Positions 8,416-17,744 of a DNA stretch of 64,000 nucleotides are shown here, in pieces. The notes below the pieces were generated by a model. The model was given only the letters and a program-made list of their open reading frames with translations. It searched no databases and was not told the origin of the DNA. This DNA is from Salinihabitans flavidus. Its GTDB lineage: Bacteria; Pseudomonadota; Alphaproteobacteria; Rhodobacterales; Rhodobacteraceae. The position numbers were made by a program, and so were the translations under genes. The stretch lies in contig NZ_FODS01000018.1 in assembly GCF_900110425.1 (NCBI RefSeq), positions 27,776-91,775 on the forward strand, read 5' to 3'. The first letter of the stretch is position 1, and the number at the start of each line of letters is the position of its first letter.

Positions 8416-8886
8416 CTATCGCCGATGATGCTGCCGCATGGCGTTGCTGGCGAGGGTTTGCAGCGCATCGGTGAGCGCGGCGACCTCATCGCGCGACAGC
8501 CCGTCGAAGAGCCCGGCGCGGGCGCGGTCCACATCGCCCTGACAGGCTGCGAGGGTGTCGCGGCCCGCGTCCGACAGGGTGACGCGCGAAAAGCGGCGGT
8601 CGGTTTCGAGCGCGGTCTTGGCGACAAGCCCGCGCGCCACCATCCGGTCGATGAGCCGGCTTGTCACCGTGCGGTCGATCACCGCGCGGTCGGCCAGATC
8701 GAGGATGGAGAGCGCGCCCTCGGCCTCAAGGCTTTGCAGGATGCGCCATTCCACCAGCTTCAGCCCGTGCCGGCGCAGCACGGTGTTCATCATCTCACGG
8801 ATCTGCCGCGTGGTGGCGGCGAGCAGGTATTCGGGCGGGTCGATCCCGAGAATCCAGTCGGTGTCCTGCGTGGCCTGCGATGACAT
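8416..8886 (-). CDS. MarR family regulator
   Basis: 156 residues with the MarR winged helix: LRRHGLKLVEWRILQSL, a helix-turn-helix around LSILDLADRAVIDRTVTSRLIDRMV, and the wing LVAKTALETDRRFSRVTLSDAGRD. It is divergent from the aminobenzoyl-CoA monooxygenase gene and shares a 130-bp promoter region with it that holds a strong inverted repeat. It is the probable local repressor, released by anthranilate or its CoA thioester as for many MarR regulators of aromatic-CoA operons. ATG 8886 was chosen over 8925 because it follows GGAAAGG and gives a normal N-terminus. Confidence 0.92.
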   Translation of the reverse strand: MSSQATQDTDWILGIDPPEYLLAATTRQIREMMNTVLRRHGLKLVEWRILQSLEAEGALSILDLADRAVIDRTVTSRLIDRMVARGLVAKTALETDRRFSRVTLSDAGRDTLAACQGDVDRARAGLFDGLSRDEVAALTDALQTLASNAMRQHHRR

Positions 8887-8960
8887 GATCCGCCTTTCCG
8901 TTCTGTCCGTTCCGCCGCGTGGCATAGCATGGGGGGCAATTGGATGCTAGAAATTTGCTT

Positions 8961-8982
8961 AATATGTGCTAATGCACGTATT
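8961..8982. promoter_or_regulatory. Candidate MarR operator
   Basis: Inverted repeat AATATGTGC-TAAT-GCACGTATT: nine-base arms with one mismatch and a 4-base spacer, in the gap between the divergent marR-type gene and the monooxygenase gene, 35 bp before the latter's start. Size and symmetry suit a MarR dimer. It overlaps a TAATAT sequence that could be a -10 element. Confidence 0.6.
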
Positions 8983-9016
8983 TGACACGCCAAGCATGAT
9001 TCGAAGGAGACGCGCG

Positions 9017-11368
9017 ATGAAGATCACGGTGATCGGGGGCGGGCCCGGCGGGCTCTACACGGCCTTGCTGACCAAGAAGGCGAAGCCGGACTGGACGGTG
9101 GAAGTGTACGAGCAGAATCAGGCCGACGACACGTTCGGCTTTGGCGTGGTGTTCTCGGACGACACGCTGGACGAGTTCCTCAGCCGCGACCGGGGTCTTT
9201 TCGAGCTGATGCGCGACGAGTTCGCCTATTGGCAGGATGTCGCGGTCCACTTCAAGGGCCATGAGATGCGCGCGGGCGGCAACGGGTTCTGCGGTCTGTC
9301 GCGCCACACGCTTTTGCGGCTGTTGCAGCAACGCTGCGCCGAGGAAGGCGTGGAGATGACCTTCGGCGTGATGGTCAAGCCCGAGGAGCTTGCGACCCGC
9401 TTTGCCGACAGCGATGTGATCGTGGCGGGGGACGGAATCAACTCTCCGATCCGCGAGTATCACAAGGAGGCGTTCCAGCCGAGCACCACCATCCGCAACA
9501 ACCGTTTCTGCTGGATGGGCTCCACCCGGCCGATGGACGAATTCAACTATTTCTTCCGCGAAACCGAGCATGGCCACATGGTCGCGCATTGCTATCAGTA
9601 TGAGCCGGGCAAATCGACCTGGGTGTTCGAGATGGACGAGGCCACGTGGCAGGGCCACGGGTTCTCCGAGTTCGACGAGGAGGACAGCAAGGCCAAGCTA
9701 GAGGCGATCTTTGCCGACGAGCTTGAGGGCCATCCGCTTCTGCTCAACCGCTCGCACTGGCGGAAGTTCCCGCGGATCTTCTGCGAGAACTGGTATACCG
9801 ACAACATCGTGATCCTTGGCGATGCCAAAGCGAGTGCGCATTTTTCCATCGGGTCGGGCACGAAGCTGGCGATGGAATGCGCCATCGGGCTGTCGGATGC
9901 GCTTGTCGAGCACGCGGAGCGCGACGTGCAGACCGCGTTCCGGGCCTATGACGATGAGCGGCGCACGCCCTGCCAGATCATTCAGCACAACGCCGATGTG
10001 TCGCTGGCGTGGTTCGAGCATATGGCGCGCAACTGGGATATGGAGCCCTATGAGTTCGCCATGGTCGTGATGTGCCGCGCCAAGTCGATCACCTATGACA
10101 ACCTGATCGTGCGCGACGCCGAGTTCGTGCGCAAGGCCGATGACGAATGGTATGCGCGCCATCTGCGCGAGACGGGCGAGGACCTGCGCGAGAACCGGCC
10201 GACGCCGATGTTCTCGACGTTCAGGCTGCGGGAGATGGAGCTTGCCAACCGGGTGGTGATGTCGCCCATGGCGCAGTACTCCGCCGATACAGAGGGCAAC
10301 CCGACCGAGTGGCACAAGCTGCATTATTGCAGCCACGCGATGGGGGGGATGGGCCTGATCTACATGGAGATGACCTGCCCGTCGGCGGATGCGCGGATCA
10401 CCGAAGGGTGCCCCGGCCTGTGGACCGACGAGCAGGAGCGGCGCTGGACCGAGATCGTGGACCTGATCCATGCGCATTCGGGTGCCAAGGTGGCGATGCA
10501 GCTTGGCCATGCCGGGCGCAAGGGTTCCACTCAGCTTGGTTGGGAGAAGATGGATCACCCGATCGCCGACGAGGCGCGCAACTGGCCGCTTTACTCGGCC
10601 TCTCCGATTCCGTGGTTCGACGGGATCAGCCAGACCCCGGCGGAACTTGACCGCGCGGGGATGGACCGGATCACCGCCGATTTCGTGCAGGCCGCCGAAC
10701 GCGCGGATCGGGCCGGGTTCGACATGCTGGAGCTGCACTGCGCGCATGGCTATCTGCTGGCGTCCTTCCTGTCGCCGCTGACCAACCGGCGCGGGGATGA
10801 ATACGGCGGACCCGTCGAGAACCGCCTGCGCTTTCCGATGGAGGTGTTCGAGGCGATGCGCAAGGTCTGGCCCGAGGGCAAGCCGATGTCGGTGCGCGTG
10901 TCGGGCACGGACTGGAAAGAGGACGGTCTGAGCGAGGAAGATCTCGTCGCGATCGCCGAGGCGTTCAACGCGGCGGGCTGCGATCTCATCGACGTGTCGG
11001 CGGGGCAGACGGTGCCGGATCAGAAGCCGGTTTACGGCCGGATGTTCCAGCTTCACCTCGCCGAGGCGGTGCGCAACCTGACGGGCATTGCCACGATGGC
11101 GGTGGGCGCGGTGACGGAGGCCGCGCAGGTCAACACCATCCTGCACACGCGGCGCGCCGATCTCGTGGCGCTTGGGCGGGTGCATCTGTGGAACCCCTAT
11201 TTCGCCCATCAGGCGGCGGCATGGTATGGCGCGCGCAACGATCCGATGTGGCCGAAGCCCTATCTTGCCGGGGCGGGGCAGGTGTTCCGAGAGCAGGAAA
11301 AGGCCCGCGAAAAGATGATCGAATTGCAGAAGAAAGCCGCGCCGGGACGGCACACGCGGCTGGCGTAA
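9017..11368 (+). CDS. 2-aminobenzoyl-CoA (anthraniloyl-CoA) monooxygenase/reductase, fused
   Basis: 783-residue two-domain flavoenzyme. Residues 1 to about 390 form a group A FAD hydroxylase (VIGGGPGGLY at 5-14; GDGINSPIR; ILGDAKASAHFSIGSGTK) of the salicylyl-CoA 5-hydroxylase type. Residues from about 395 form an Old Yellow Enzyme/2,4-dienoyl-CoA reductase-like barrel (NRVVMSPMAQYSAD; GHAGRKGS; HCAHGYLLASFLSPLTNRR). This fusion is the hallmark of the Azoarcus evansii enzyme that monooxygenates and reduces 2-aminobenzoyl-CoA to a non-aromatic 2-amino-5-oxocyclohexene-carboxyl-CoA. ATG 9017 follows GAAGGAG. It begins the anthranilate cluster, downstream of the MarR operator. Confidence 0.94.
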   Translation: MKITVIGGGPGGLYTALLTKKAKPDWTVEVYEQNQADDTFGFGVVFSDDTLDEFLSRDRGLFELMRDEFAYWQDVAVHFKGHEMRAGGNGFCGLSRHTLLRLLQQRCAEEGVEMTFGVMVKPEELATRFADSDVIVAGDGINSPIREYHKEAFQPSTTIRNNRFCWMGSTRPMDEFNYFFRETEHGHMVAHCYQYEPGKSTWVFEMDEATWQGHGFSEFDEEDSKAKLEAIFADELEGHPLLLNRSHWRKFPRIFCENWYTDNIVILGDAKASAHFSIGSGTKLAMECAIGLSDALVEHAERDVQTAFRAYDDERRTPCQIIQHNADVSLAWFEHMARNWDMEPYEFAMVVMCRAKSITYDNLIVRDAEFVRKADDEWYARHLRETGEDLRENRPTPMFSTFRLREMELANRVVMSPMAQYSADTEGNPTEWHKLHYCSHAMGGMGLIYMEMTCPSADARITEGCPGLWTDEQERRWTEIVDLIHAHSGAKVAMQLGHAGRKGSTQLGWEKMDHPIADEARNWPLYSASPIPWFDGISQTPAELDRAGMDRITADFVQAAERADRAGFDMLELHCAHGYLLASFLSPLTNRRGDEYGGPVENRLRFPMEVFEAMRKVWPEGKPMSVRVSGTDWKEDGLSEEDLVAIAEAFNAAGCDLIDVSAGQTVPDQKPVYGRMFQLHLAEAVRNLTGIATMAVGAVTEAAQVNTILHTRRADLVALGRVHLWNPYFAHQAAAWYGARNDPMWPKPYLAGAGQVFREQEKAREKMIELQKKAAPGRHTRLA

Positions 11369-11393
11369 CTCGGCGCCCCCCTTTGCAGAGACA

Positions 11394-11428
11394 ACGGCCC
11401 GACGTTCCCCCGGCGTTCGGGCCGTTTT
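11394..11428 (+). terminator. Intrinsic terminator after the monooxygenase gene
   Basis: Nine-bp stem ACGGCCCGA / TCGGGCCGT followed by TTTC, 25 bp after the stop codon. It suggests the monooxygenase is a separate transcription unit from the SDR-led operon that begins at 11559. The following AT-rich stretch (about 11468-11500, CTATATATATTTTATACTT) is the likely promoter zone for that operon. Confidence 0.7.
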
Positions 11429-11558
11429 CATTGGCCCGAGGGGGATCGGAGCGATTGGGGCAGCGTGCTTTACCTATATATATTTTATACTTGAAGCATA
11501 TCGGAAGTTGATCTAGCCTGCTGTCAACGAGGGTCGAACGACCCCGGGGGGAGGACCA

Positions 11559-12305
11559 ATGACCGATCTTCAGGGCAAGCATGTGGTGATCAGTGGCGGC
11601 GGCACCGGAGTCGGTGCCGAGATCGCGCGGCAGTTTGCCGGGGCCGGGGCCGAGGTGACGATCCTCGGCCGCCGCGAGGCGCCGTTGGCCGAGCAGGGCC
11701 TTCCTTATGAGATATGCGACGTGACCGACCGCGCGGCGGTATCGCGTGCCATCGACGCTGCGCGCGCGGCGCGGGGGCCGGTGGCCGTGGCGGTGGCCAA
11801 CGCAGGGGCGGCCGACTCGACGCCGTTTCAGGCAATGGAGCCCGCCGATCTTCAGGCGATGCTGGATGTCAACGTGCTGGGGGTGTTCAATCTCTGGCAT
11901 GAATGCCTGCCGGACATGAAAGAGGCGGGCTGGGGCCGGCTGATGGCCGTGGCCTCCACCGCGGCCCTAAAGGGGTATGCCTATGTCGCGGGCTATTGCG
12001 CGGCCAAGCACGCGGTGCTGGGGCTGACGCGCTCGCTCGCGGTGGAGTTGGGGCGGACCGGCGTGACCGTCAACGCGATCTGCCCAGGATTCATCGAAAC
12101 GCCTTTGCTCGATCGGTCCATCGCCAATATCGTGGACAAGACCGGCATGAGCGAGGCCGATGCGGCCAAGAGCCTCAAGTCGGGCAATCCGCAGAAACGC
12201 TTTATCCAGGTGGACGAGGTGGCCGGTGCCGCGCTCTGGCTGACGTCGGAGGCGGCGCGGTCGGTCAATGGGCAGGGCCTTGGGCTGACCGGGGGCGAGA
12301 TATGA
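11559..12305 (+). CDS. SDR family oxidoreductase (probable 3-hydroxyacyl-CoA dehydrogenase of the anthranilate route)
   Basis: 248 residues, classical short-chain dehydrogenase. It has the cofactor motif GGGTGVG (13-19), NAG in VANAGAAD, Ser in ASTAAL, and the catalytic pair Y146/K150 in GYCAAKH. The C-terminal LTGGEI ending is FabG-like. A good GGGGAGG site precedes ATG 11559. It starts a run of overlapping genes with MarR and crotonase, so oxidation or reduction of an alicyclic hydroxyacyl-CoA is the expected role. Confidence 0.88.
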   Translation: MTDLQGKHVVISGGGTGVGAEIARQFAGAGAEVTILGRREAPLAEQGLPYEICDVTDRAAVSRAIDAARAARGPVAVAVANAGAADSTPFQAMEPADLQAMLDVNVLGVFNLWHECLPDMKEAGWGRLMAVASTAALKGYAYVAGYCAAKHAVLGLTRSLAVELGRTGVTVNAICPGFIETPLLDRSIANIVDKTGMSEADAAKSLKSGNPQKRFIQVDEVAGAALWLTSEAARSVNGQGLGLTGGEI

Positions 12306-12781
12306 ACGGCGAGGCGCATGTGTCCACGGCCGAGGCGCCGTCGAAGGCGCGGCTTCGGCTGTGGCTGCGGCTGCTGAAGGCGAGCCGCGCGATCGAGGCG
12401 GAGCTGCGCGACCGGATGCGGCGCGAATTCAACTCCACCCTGCCGCGTTTCGACGTGATGGCGGCGCTGGAACGCAACGAACAGGGGCTGAAGATGAGCG
12501 AGCTTTCGGGCGTGCTCAAGGTCTCGAACGGCAATGTGACCGGTATCGTGGACCGGCTTGCGGAGGATGGCCTTGTCGCACGGGTGGCGGTGACCGGGGA
12601 CAGGCGCGCCTCGCGTGTGTGCCTGACCGACCGGGGCCGCGCGACATTTGCCACGCAGGCCGCCGCGCATGAGGGGTGGGTCGATGAGCTCTTCGCGCAG
12701 GTGCCTGCCGGGCGCGCGGGCGAGGTTGCGGCGCTGATCGACGGGTTGACGCGGCCCGCCAACAGAGAGGATGAGAGATGA
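12302..12781 (+). CDS. MarR family regulator (second in the cluster)
   Basis: 159 residues; winged helix with [20 protein letters not shown], recognition region [20 protein letters not shown] and wing [16 protein letters not shown]. The start overlaps the SDR stop (ATGA) and its stop overlaps the crotonase start, so it is embedded in the operon. It is a different branch from the MarR at 8416. Which of the two binds the palindrome at 8961 cannot be decided from sequence. Confidence 0.9.
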   Translation: MNGEAHVSTAEAPSKARLRLWLRLLKASRAIEAELRDRMRREFNSTLPRFDVMAALERNEQGLKMSELSGVLKVSNGNVTGIVDRLAEDGLVARVAVTGDRRASRVCLTDRGRATFATQAAAHEGWVDELFAQVPAGRAGEVAALIDGLTRPANREDER

Positions 12782-13581
12782 CGAAAACCGATGTGGAGCA
12801 TTTCCGCTGCCGGATCGAGGACGGGATCGCGACGATTTCGCTGGACCGGCCCGACCGCAAGAACCCGCTGACCTTCGAAAGCTATGCGGAGATGCGCGAC
12901 TGGTTCCGCGATCTGCATTATTCCGATGACGTCAACGCGGTGGTGATCGTGCCCAATGGCGGTAACTTCAGCTCTGGCGGCGATGTGCACGAGATCATCG
13001 GCCCGCTGACGCGGATGGACATGAAGCACCTTCTGCAATTCACCCGCATGACCGGCGATCTGGTCAAGGCGATGGTCAACTGCGGCAAGCCGATCATCGC
13101 GGCGGTGGATGGGGTCTGCGCCGGGGCGGGGGCGATCATCGCCATGGCGTCGGATCTGCGCATCGCCACGCCGGAGGCCAAGACCGCGTTCCTGTTCACC
13201 CGCGTCGGGCTAGCGGGGTGCGACATGGGGGCCTGCGCGATCCTGCCGCGGATCATCGGGCAGGGGCGCGCGGCGGAACTTCTGTATTTCGGCCGCTCCA
13301 TGTCGGCGCAGGAAGGCCACGACTGGGGCTATTTCAACCATGTGGTCGAGGCCGGCGCGCTGGAAGAGACGGCGCAGGAGATGGCCGAGAGGATCGCGGC
13401 GGGGCCGAACTTCGGCCACATGATGACCAAGACCATGCTGGCGCAGGAATGGTCCATGTCGATCGAGCAGGCCATAGAGGCCGAGGCGCAGGCGCAGGCG
13501 ATCTGCATGCAGACCGGCGATTTCGAACGCGCCTACAATGCCTTCGTGAAGAAGGAAAAACCCATCTTCGAGGGCAACTGA
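12778..13581 (+). CDS. Crotonase superfamily protein (enoyl-CoA hydratase-like, atypical active site)
   Basis: 267 residues with the crotonase oxyanion elements FSSGGDVHE and [18 protein letters not shown]. By alignment with rat enoyl-CoA hydratase, Glu144 is replaced by Arg142, whereas the Glu164 equivalent is kept (E167 in GRAAELLY). The loop reads [10 protein letters not shown] with Asp149, closer to MenB/BadI-type members with an active-site Asp near here than to hydratases (PGAGG). A hydrolytic ring opening of a 2-oxo-cyclohexane-carboxyl-CoA intermediate is therefore as plausible as hydration. Embedded in the anthranilate operon with 4-bp overlap upstream. Confidence 0.85.
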   Translation: MTKTDVEHFRCRIEDGIATISLDRPDRKNPLTFESYAEMRDWFRDLHYSDDVNAVVIVPNGGNFSSGGDVHEIIGPLTRMDMKHLLQFTRMTGDLVKAMVNCGKPIIAAVDGVCAGAGAIIAMASDLRIATPEAKTAFLFTRVGLAGCDMGACAILPRIIGQGRAAELLYFGRSMSAQEGHDWGYFNHVVEAGALEETAQEMAERIAAGPNFGHMMTKTMLAQEWSMSIEQAIEAEAQAQAICMQTGDFERAYNAFVKKEKPIFEGN

Positions 13582-13644
13582 GCAAGGCCCGCCGGGTGCG
13601 ATGCGCCGGCGGGCAGTTGGAGCGAACGGACGAAAGGACGCGCG

Positions 13645-14799
13645 ATGGCAGACCGATCCTATCTCGACTGGCCGTTTTTCGAGGGCCGTCACCGGGCGCT
13701 GGCCCGGAAGCTGGACGATTGGGCCGCGCGCAACCTGTCGGGGATCGACCACGGCGACACCGATGCGGCCTGCCGGGCGCTGGTGGCGGCGCTGGGGCGT
13801 GACGGATGGCTCAAGCCGACGGGCGCCGTGGGCGATGAGGTGCTTGACGTGCGTACGCTCTGCCTGATCCGCGAGACGCTGGCGCGCCATGACGGGCTGG
13901 CGGATTTTTCCTTTGCCATGCAGGGGCTGGGCACCGGGGCGATTTCGCTGTTCGGCAGCCCCGAACAGCAGGGCTGGCTCAAGCAGACGCGCACCGGAGA
14001 GGCGATCTCGGCCTTTGCGTTGACAGAGCCGCAATCGGGATCGGACGTGGCCAATTCCACCATGACCGCGACGCCGGACGGGGACGATTTCATCCTCAAC
14101 GGGGAAAAGACGTGGATCTCCAACGGCGGGATCGCGGATCTTTACACCGTCTTCGCCCGCACCGGAGAGGCGCCGGGGGCGAAGGGACTTTCGGCCTTTG
14201 TCGTGCCGGCGGATCTGCCGGGGTTCGAGGTTGTTGAAAGATTGGAAACAATCGCGCCGCATCCCCTTGCATTGTTGCGATTCAACGATGTGCGGGTGCC
14301 GGGGGCGGCCCTGATCGGAGAGCGCGGCGCGGGCTTTCGCATCGCCATGTCGGTGCTTGATGTGTTCCGCTCCACCGTGGCGGCGGCGGCGCTCGGGTTT
14401 GCGCGCCGGGCGCTCGACGAGGCGCTGGCGCGGGTGAGCGCGCGCGAGGTGCAGGGCGCACCGCTGTTCGAATTGCAGATGGTGCAGGGGCATATCGCGC
14501 AGATGGCGCTTGATGTGGATGCCGCCGCGCTTCTGGTCTATCGCGCGGCCTGGGCCAAGGACAGCGGGGCGCCGCGCGTCACCCGCGAGGCGGCGATGGC
14601 CAAGCTTTACGCCACCGATCAGGCGCAGAAGGTGATCGACAGCGCGGTGCAGCTTCACGGCGGCGACGGGGTGAGATCGGGGGAGGTCGTCGAACGGCTT
14701 TACCGCGAGATCCGGGCGCTGCGCATTTATGAGGGCGCGTCGGACGTGCAGAAAGTGGTGATCGCCCGCCAAACGATGAGCGCATTCCAAGGGAGTTGA
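13645..14799 (+). CDS. Acyl-CoA dehydrogenase
   Basis: 384-residue FAD enzyme of the ACAD family. It shows [15 protein letters not shown], the flavin/substrate motif [14 protein letters not shown], and the C-terminal HGGDGV and [17 protein letters not shown] blocks; E363 in YEGASDV lies at the usual C-terminal catalytic or flanking position. It lies between the crotonase and the CoA ligase and should oxidise the alicyclic or dicarboxylyl-CoA formed after ring reduction. Confidence 0.9.
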   Translation: MADRSYLDWPFFEGRHRALARKLDDWAARNLSGIDHGDTDAACRALVAALGRDGWLKPTGAVGDEVLDVRTLCLIRETLARHDGLADFSFAMQGLGTGAISLFGSPEQQGWLKQTRTGEAISAFALTEPQSGSDVANSTMTATPDGDDFILNGEKTWISNGGIADLYTVFARTGEAPGAKGLSAFVVPADLPGFEVVERLETIAPHPLALLRFNDVRVPGAALIGERGAGFRIAMSVLDVFRSTVAAAALGFARRALDEALARVSAREVQGAPLFELQMVQGHIAQMALDVDAAALLVYRAAWAKDSGAPRVTREAAMAKLYATDQAQKVIDSAVQLHGGDGVRSGEVVERLYREIRALRIYEGASDVQKVVIARQTMSAFQGS

Positions 14800-14802
14800 G
14801 AG

Positions 14803-16425
14803 ATGCTGAGACCGTCGGCACACGAAGATACATTCGCGCGCGACAACCTGCCGCCGCTTGGCAGCTGGCCGGACCTGCTTCTGGGCGGGTTCGACTATCC
14901 CGACCGGCTCAACGCCGGGGTGGAGCTGACCGATGCGATGGTGGCGCGGGGGTTCGGGGATCACACCGCGCTGATCGGCAACGGGCGGCGCCGGACCTAC
15001 AAGGAGCTTGCCGACTGGACCAACCGCCTTGCGCACGCGCTGGTGGAGGATCTGGGCCTGCGACCGGGCAACCGGGTGCTGATCCGGTCGGCCAACAACC
15101 CCGCGATGGTGGCCTGCTGGCTGGCGGCGACCAAGGCGGGCGCGGTGGTGGTCAATTCCATGCCGATGCTGCGCGCCGCGGAGCTTGCGAAATACGTCGA
15201 CAAGGCCGAGATCACCCATGCGCTCTGCGACACGCGGCTGATGGACGAGATGGCGACCTGCGCCAAGGGTAGCCGGTTTCTGAAATCGGTGGTCGGCTTT
15301 GACGGCACGTCGAACCACGATGCGGAGCTGGACCGGCTGGCACTGGAGAAACCCGTGCAGTTCGAGGCGGTGGACACCGCGCAGGACGACGTGGCGCTAT
15401 TGGGGTTCACCTCCGGCTCTACCGGGGAGCCGAAGGCGACGATGCATTTTCACCGCGATCTGCTGATCATCGCGGACGGCTATGCCCGGGAGGTGCTCAG
15501 CGTCGTGCCGGAGGATGTCTTTGTCGGCTCTCCGCCGCTGGCGTTCACCTTCGGGCTGGGCGGTCTGGCGATCTTTCCGCTGCGGTTCGGGGCGGCGGCC
15601 ACGCTTCTGGAGCAGGCAACGCCGCCGAACATGATCGAGATCATCGAGAAATACCGCGCCACCGTGTCGTTTACGGCGCCGACGGCCTATCGCGCGATGA
15701 TGAAGGCGATGGATCAGGGCGCGGACCTGACCTCGCTGCGCGCTGCCGTATCGGCGGGAGAGACGCTGCCGGGGCCGGTGTATCAGGAGTGGATGGACAA
15801 GACCGGCAAGCCGATGCTCGACGGGATCGGGGCGACCGAGCTGCTGCATATCTTCATCACCAACCGCTTTTCCGACCACCGCCCGGCCTGCACCGGCAAG
15901 CCGGTGACGGGATACGAGGCGAAGGTGATCGGCCCCGACGGCAAGGAGATGCCGCACGGAGAGCCGGGGCGGCTGGCGGTGCGCGGGCCGACGGGGTGCC
16001 GGTATCTGGGCGGCGAGCGGCAGGATGAATATGTGCAGGACGGCTGGAACATCACAGGCGACACATTCGTGCAGGACGAGGACGGCTATTTCCACTTTGC
16101 CGCGCGCAACGACGACATGATCGTGTCCTCGGGCTACAACATCGCGGGCCCGGAGGTGGAGGCGGCGCTTCTGTCGCACGAGGCGGTGGCCGAATGCGCC
16201 GTGATCGGCGCCCCCGACGAGGCACGCGGCCGGATCGTGCAGGCGCATGTCGTACTGGCCGACGGGGCAGAGCCGGGCGAAGAGATGATCAAGACGCTTC
16301 AGGACCATGTGAAAGCGGTGATCGCGCCCTATAAATACCCGCGCGCCATCGTCTTCGAAGAGACGCTACCGAAAACAGAAACAGGAAAGATTCAACGCTT
16401 CCGCCTGCGGCCCGACGCGGCCTGA
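14803..16425 (+). CDS. abmG: 2-aminobenzoate-CoA ligase (benzoate-CoA ligase family)
   Basis: 540-residue ANL-superfamily ligase that activates anthranilate with ATP and CoA. Motifs: P-loop FTSGSTGEPKATMHFH, PPLAFTFGLGGLAIFPL, A5-type GIGATELLHIFITNR and the C-terminal catalytic lysine in TGKIQRFRLR. These forms match the benzoate/aminobenzoate ligase branch. The fused 2-aminobenzoyl-CoA monooxygenase and kynureninase nearby make anthranilate the most probable substrate. It begins 3 bp after the acyl-CoA dehydrogenase stop and ends the enzyme part of the operon. Confidence 0.9.
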   Translation: MLRPSAHEDTFARDNLPPLGSWPDLLLGGFDYPDRLNAGVELTDAMVARGFGDHTALIGNGRRRTYKELADWTNRLAHALVEDLGLRPGNRVLIRSANNPAMVACWLAATKAGAVVVNSMPMLRAAELAKYVDKAEITHALCDTRLMDEMATCAKGSRFLKSVVGFDGTSNHDAELDRLALEKPVQFEAVDTAQDDVALLGFTSGSTGEPKATMHFHRDLLIIADGYAREVLSVVPEDVFVGSPPLAFTFGLGGLAIFPLRFGAAATLLEQATPPNMIEIIEKYRATVSFTAPTAYRAMMKAMDQGADLTSLRAAVSAGETLPGPVYQEWMDKTGKPMLDGIGATELLHIFITNRFSDHRPACTGKPVTGYEAKVIGPDGKEMPHGEPGRLAVRGPTGCRYLGGERQDEYVQDGWNITGDTFVQDEDGYFHFAARNDDMIVSSGYNIAGPEVEAALLSHEAVAECAVIGAPDEARGRIVQAHVVLADGAEPGEEMIKTLQDHVKAVIAPYKYPRAIVFEETLPKTETGKIQRFRLRPDAA

Positions 16426-16550
16426 GGCGGGGGCGGGCGCGCTTGGGGTGGCGCGTCCGGCATGTTGCCGCGATACTACCCCCACGGGACACGCGAAACA
16501 AACAATGGCGCGGTCCGTTGTGAGAAAATCAGATCAGGGAGATCAACCAT

Positions 16551-17687
16551 ATGAAACCTATCAGGACACTTGCCCTTGCCACATCCGTGATGGCGCTGGC
16601 CACTGCGGCGCTTGCCGATACCAAGATCGGCATGATCACCACGCTGTCGGGCGGCGGCGCGGGCCTTGGCGTGGATGTGCGCGACGGCTTCATGCTTGCC
16701 ATCGACAATGCAGAGCGCGACGATATCGAGGTGGTGATCGAGGACGATCAGCGCAAACCCGATGTTGCGGTGCAGACTTCCGACCGGATGATCCAGTCGG
16801 AGAAAGTGGACATCATGACCGGCATCATCTGGTCGAACCTTGCGATGGCGGTGATTCCGTCGGCGGTCGCGCAGGGTGTGTTTTATCTGTCGCCGAACGC
16901 CGGGCCGTCGGCGCTGGCCGGTGAACGTTGCCACGAGAATTACTTCAACGTGGCATGGCAGAACGACAACCTGCACGAGGCGGCGGGCGCCTATGCCAAT
17001 GACGCGGGCTTCGAGAACACCTTTATCCTCGCGCCCAACTATCCGGCGGGGCAGGACGCGCTCACCGGCTTCAAGCGCATGTATGAGGGAGAGCTGGCCG
17101 ACGAGATCTATACCAAGCTCGGTCAAACCGACTATGCCGCCGAGCTCGCGCAGATCCGCGCCTCGGGCGCGGACAGCGTGTTCTTCTTCCTGCCTGGCGG
17201 GATGGGGATTTCCTTTCTCAAGCAATATGCCGACAGCGGTGTGGATCTTCCCGTGGTCGGGCCGGCCTTCAGCTTTGATCAGGGTATCCTTCAGGCCGTG
17301 GGCGAGGCCGCGCTTGGCGTGAAGAACACCTCGCAGTGGTCCAAGGATCTCGACAACGCGGCGAACGTGGCCTTCGTCGAGGCGTTCCAGGAGGAATACG
17401 GGCGTCTGCCCTCGCTCTATGCCAGCCAGGGGTATGACACCGCCAACCTGATCCTGAGCGCGCTGGAGAAGGCGGACGTGTCCGACAAGGACGCCTTCCG
17501 CGCGGCGCTGAGGGAGGCGGACTTCGACTCCGTGCGCGGTGATTTCCGGTTCGGCAACAACCACCACCCGATCCAGGACATCTACGTCCGCGAGGTGATC
17601 AAGGAGGGCGATGTCTACACCAACAAGATCGTCGCCACCGGCCTTGAGGATCACGCTGACGCCTATGCGTCCGAGTGCAAGATGTAA
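16551..17687 (+). CDS. Branched-chain amino acid/aromatic-type ABC transporter substrate-binding protein
   Basis: 378-residue periplasmic protein of the LivJ (Peripla_BP_6) family. It has a signal peptide (MKPIRTLALATSVMALATAALA) and then TKIGMITTLSGGGAGLG, the typical LivJ opening. The pattern of two alpha/beta lobes continues with EDDQRKPDVAV and SPNAGPSALAG. It heads a five-gene Liv-type importer. With the CoA ligase directly upstream, the probable ligand is anthranilate or a related aromatic acid rather than leucine. Confidence 0.9.
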   Translation: MKPIRTLALATSVMALATAALADTKIGMITTLSGGGAGLGVDVRDGFMLAIDNAERDDIEVVIEDDQRKPDVAVQTSDRMIQSEKVDIMTGIIWSNLAMAVIPSAVAQGVFYLSPNAGPSALAGERCHENYFNVAWQNDNLHEAAGAYANDAGFENTFILAPNYPAGQDALTGFKRMYEGELADEIYTKLGQTDYAAELAQIRASGADSVFFFLPGGMGISFLKQYADSGVDLPVVGPAFSFDQGILQAVGEAALGVKNTSQWSKDLDNAANVAFVEAFQEEYGRLPSLYASQGYDTANLILSALEKADVSDKDAFRAALREADFDSVRGDFRFGNNHHPIQDIYVREVIKEGDVYTNKIVATGLEDHADAYASECKM

Positions 17688-17700
17688 GATCGTCCAACCG

Positions 17701-17727
17701 ACGGGGCCCCGGTGCGCGGGGCCCCGT
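17701..17727 (+). other. Intercistronic hairpin after the Liv-type binding-protein gene
   Basis: Perfect 10-bp stem ACGGGGCCCC / GGGGCCCCGT, 7-nt loop, 14 bp after the stop and 18 bp before the permease start, with no T-run. Like the hairpin after the TAXI gene, it probably stabilises the binding-protein message relative to the permease message. Confidence 0.6.
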
Positions 17728-17744
17728 CAAGGCGGAAAGAGGCC

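Noticed and set aside
8982..8987. TTGACA as a -35 box for the monooxygenase gene
   Set aside because: Only 30 bp from the start codon; the expected -10 position falls on the ribosome site (AGGAGA).
13210..15318. Long antisense frame of about 700 codons opposite the acyl-CoA dehydrogenase and CoA ligase
   Set aside because: Shadow of three verified genes on the plus strand; no ribosome site, no recognisable motif.
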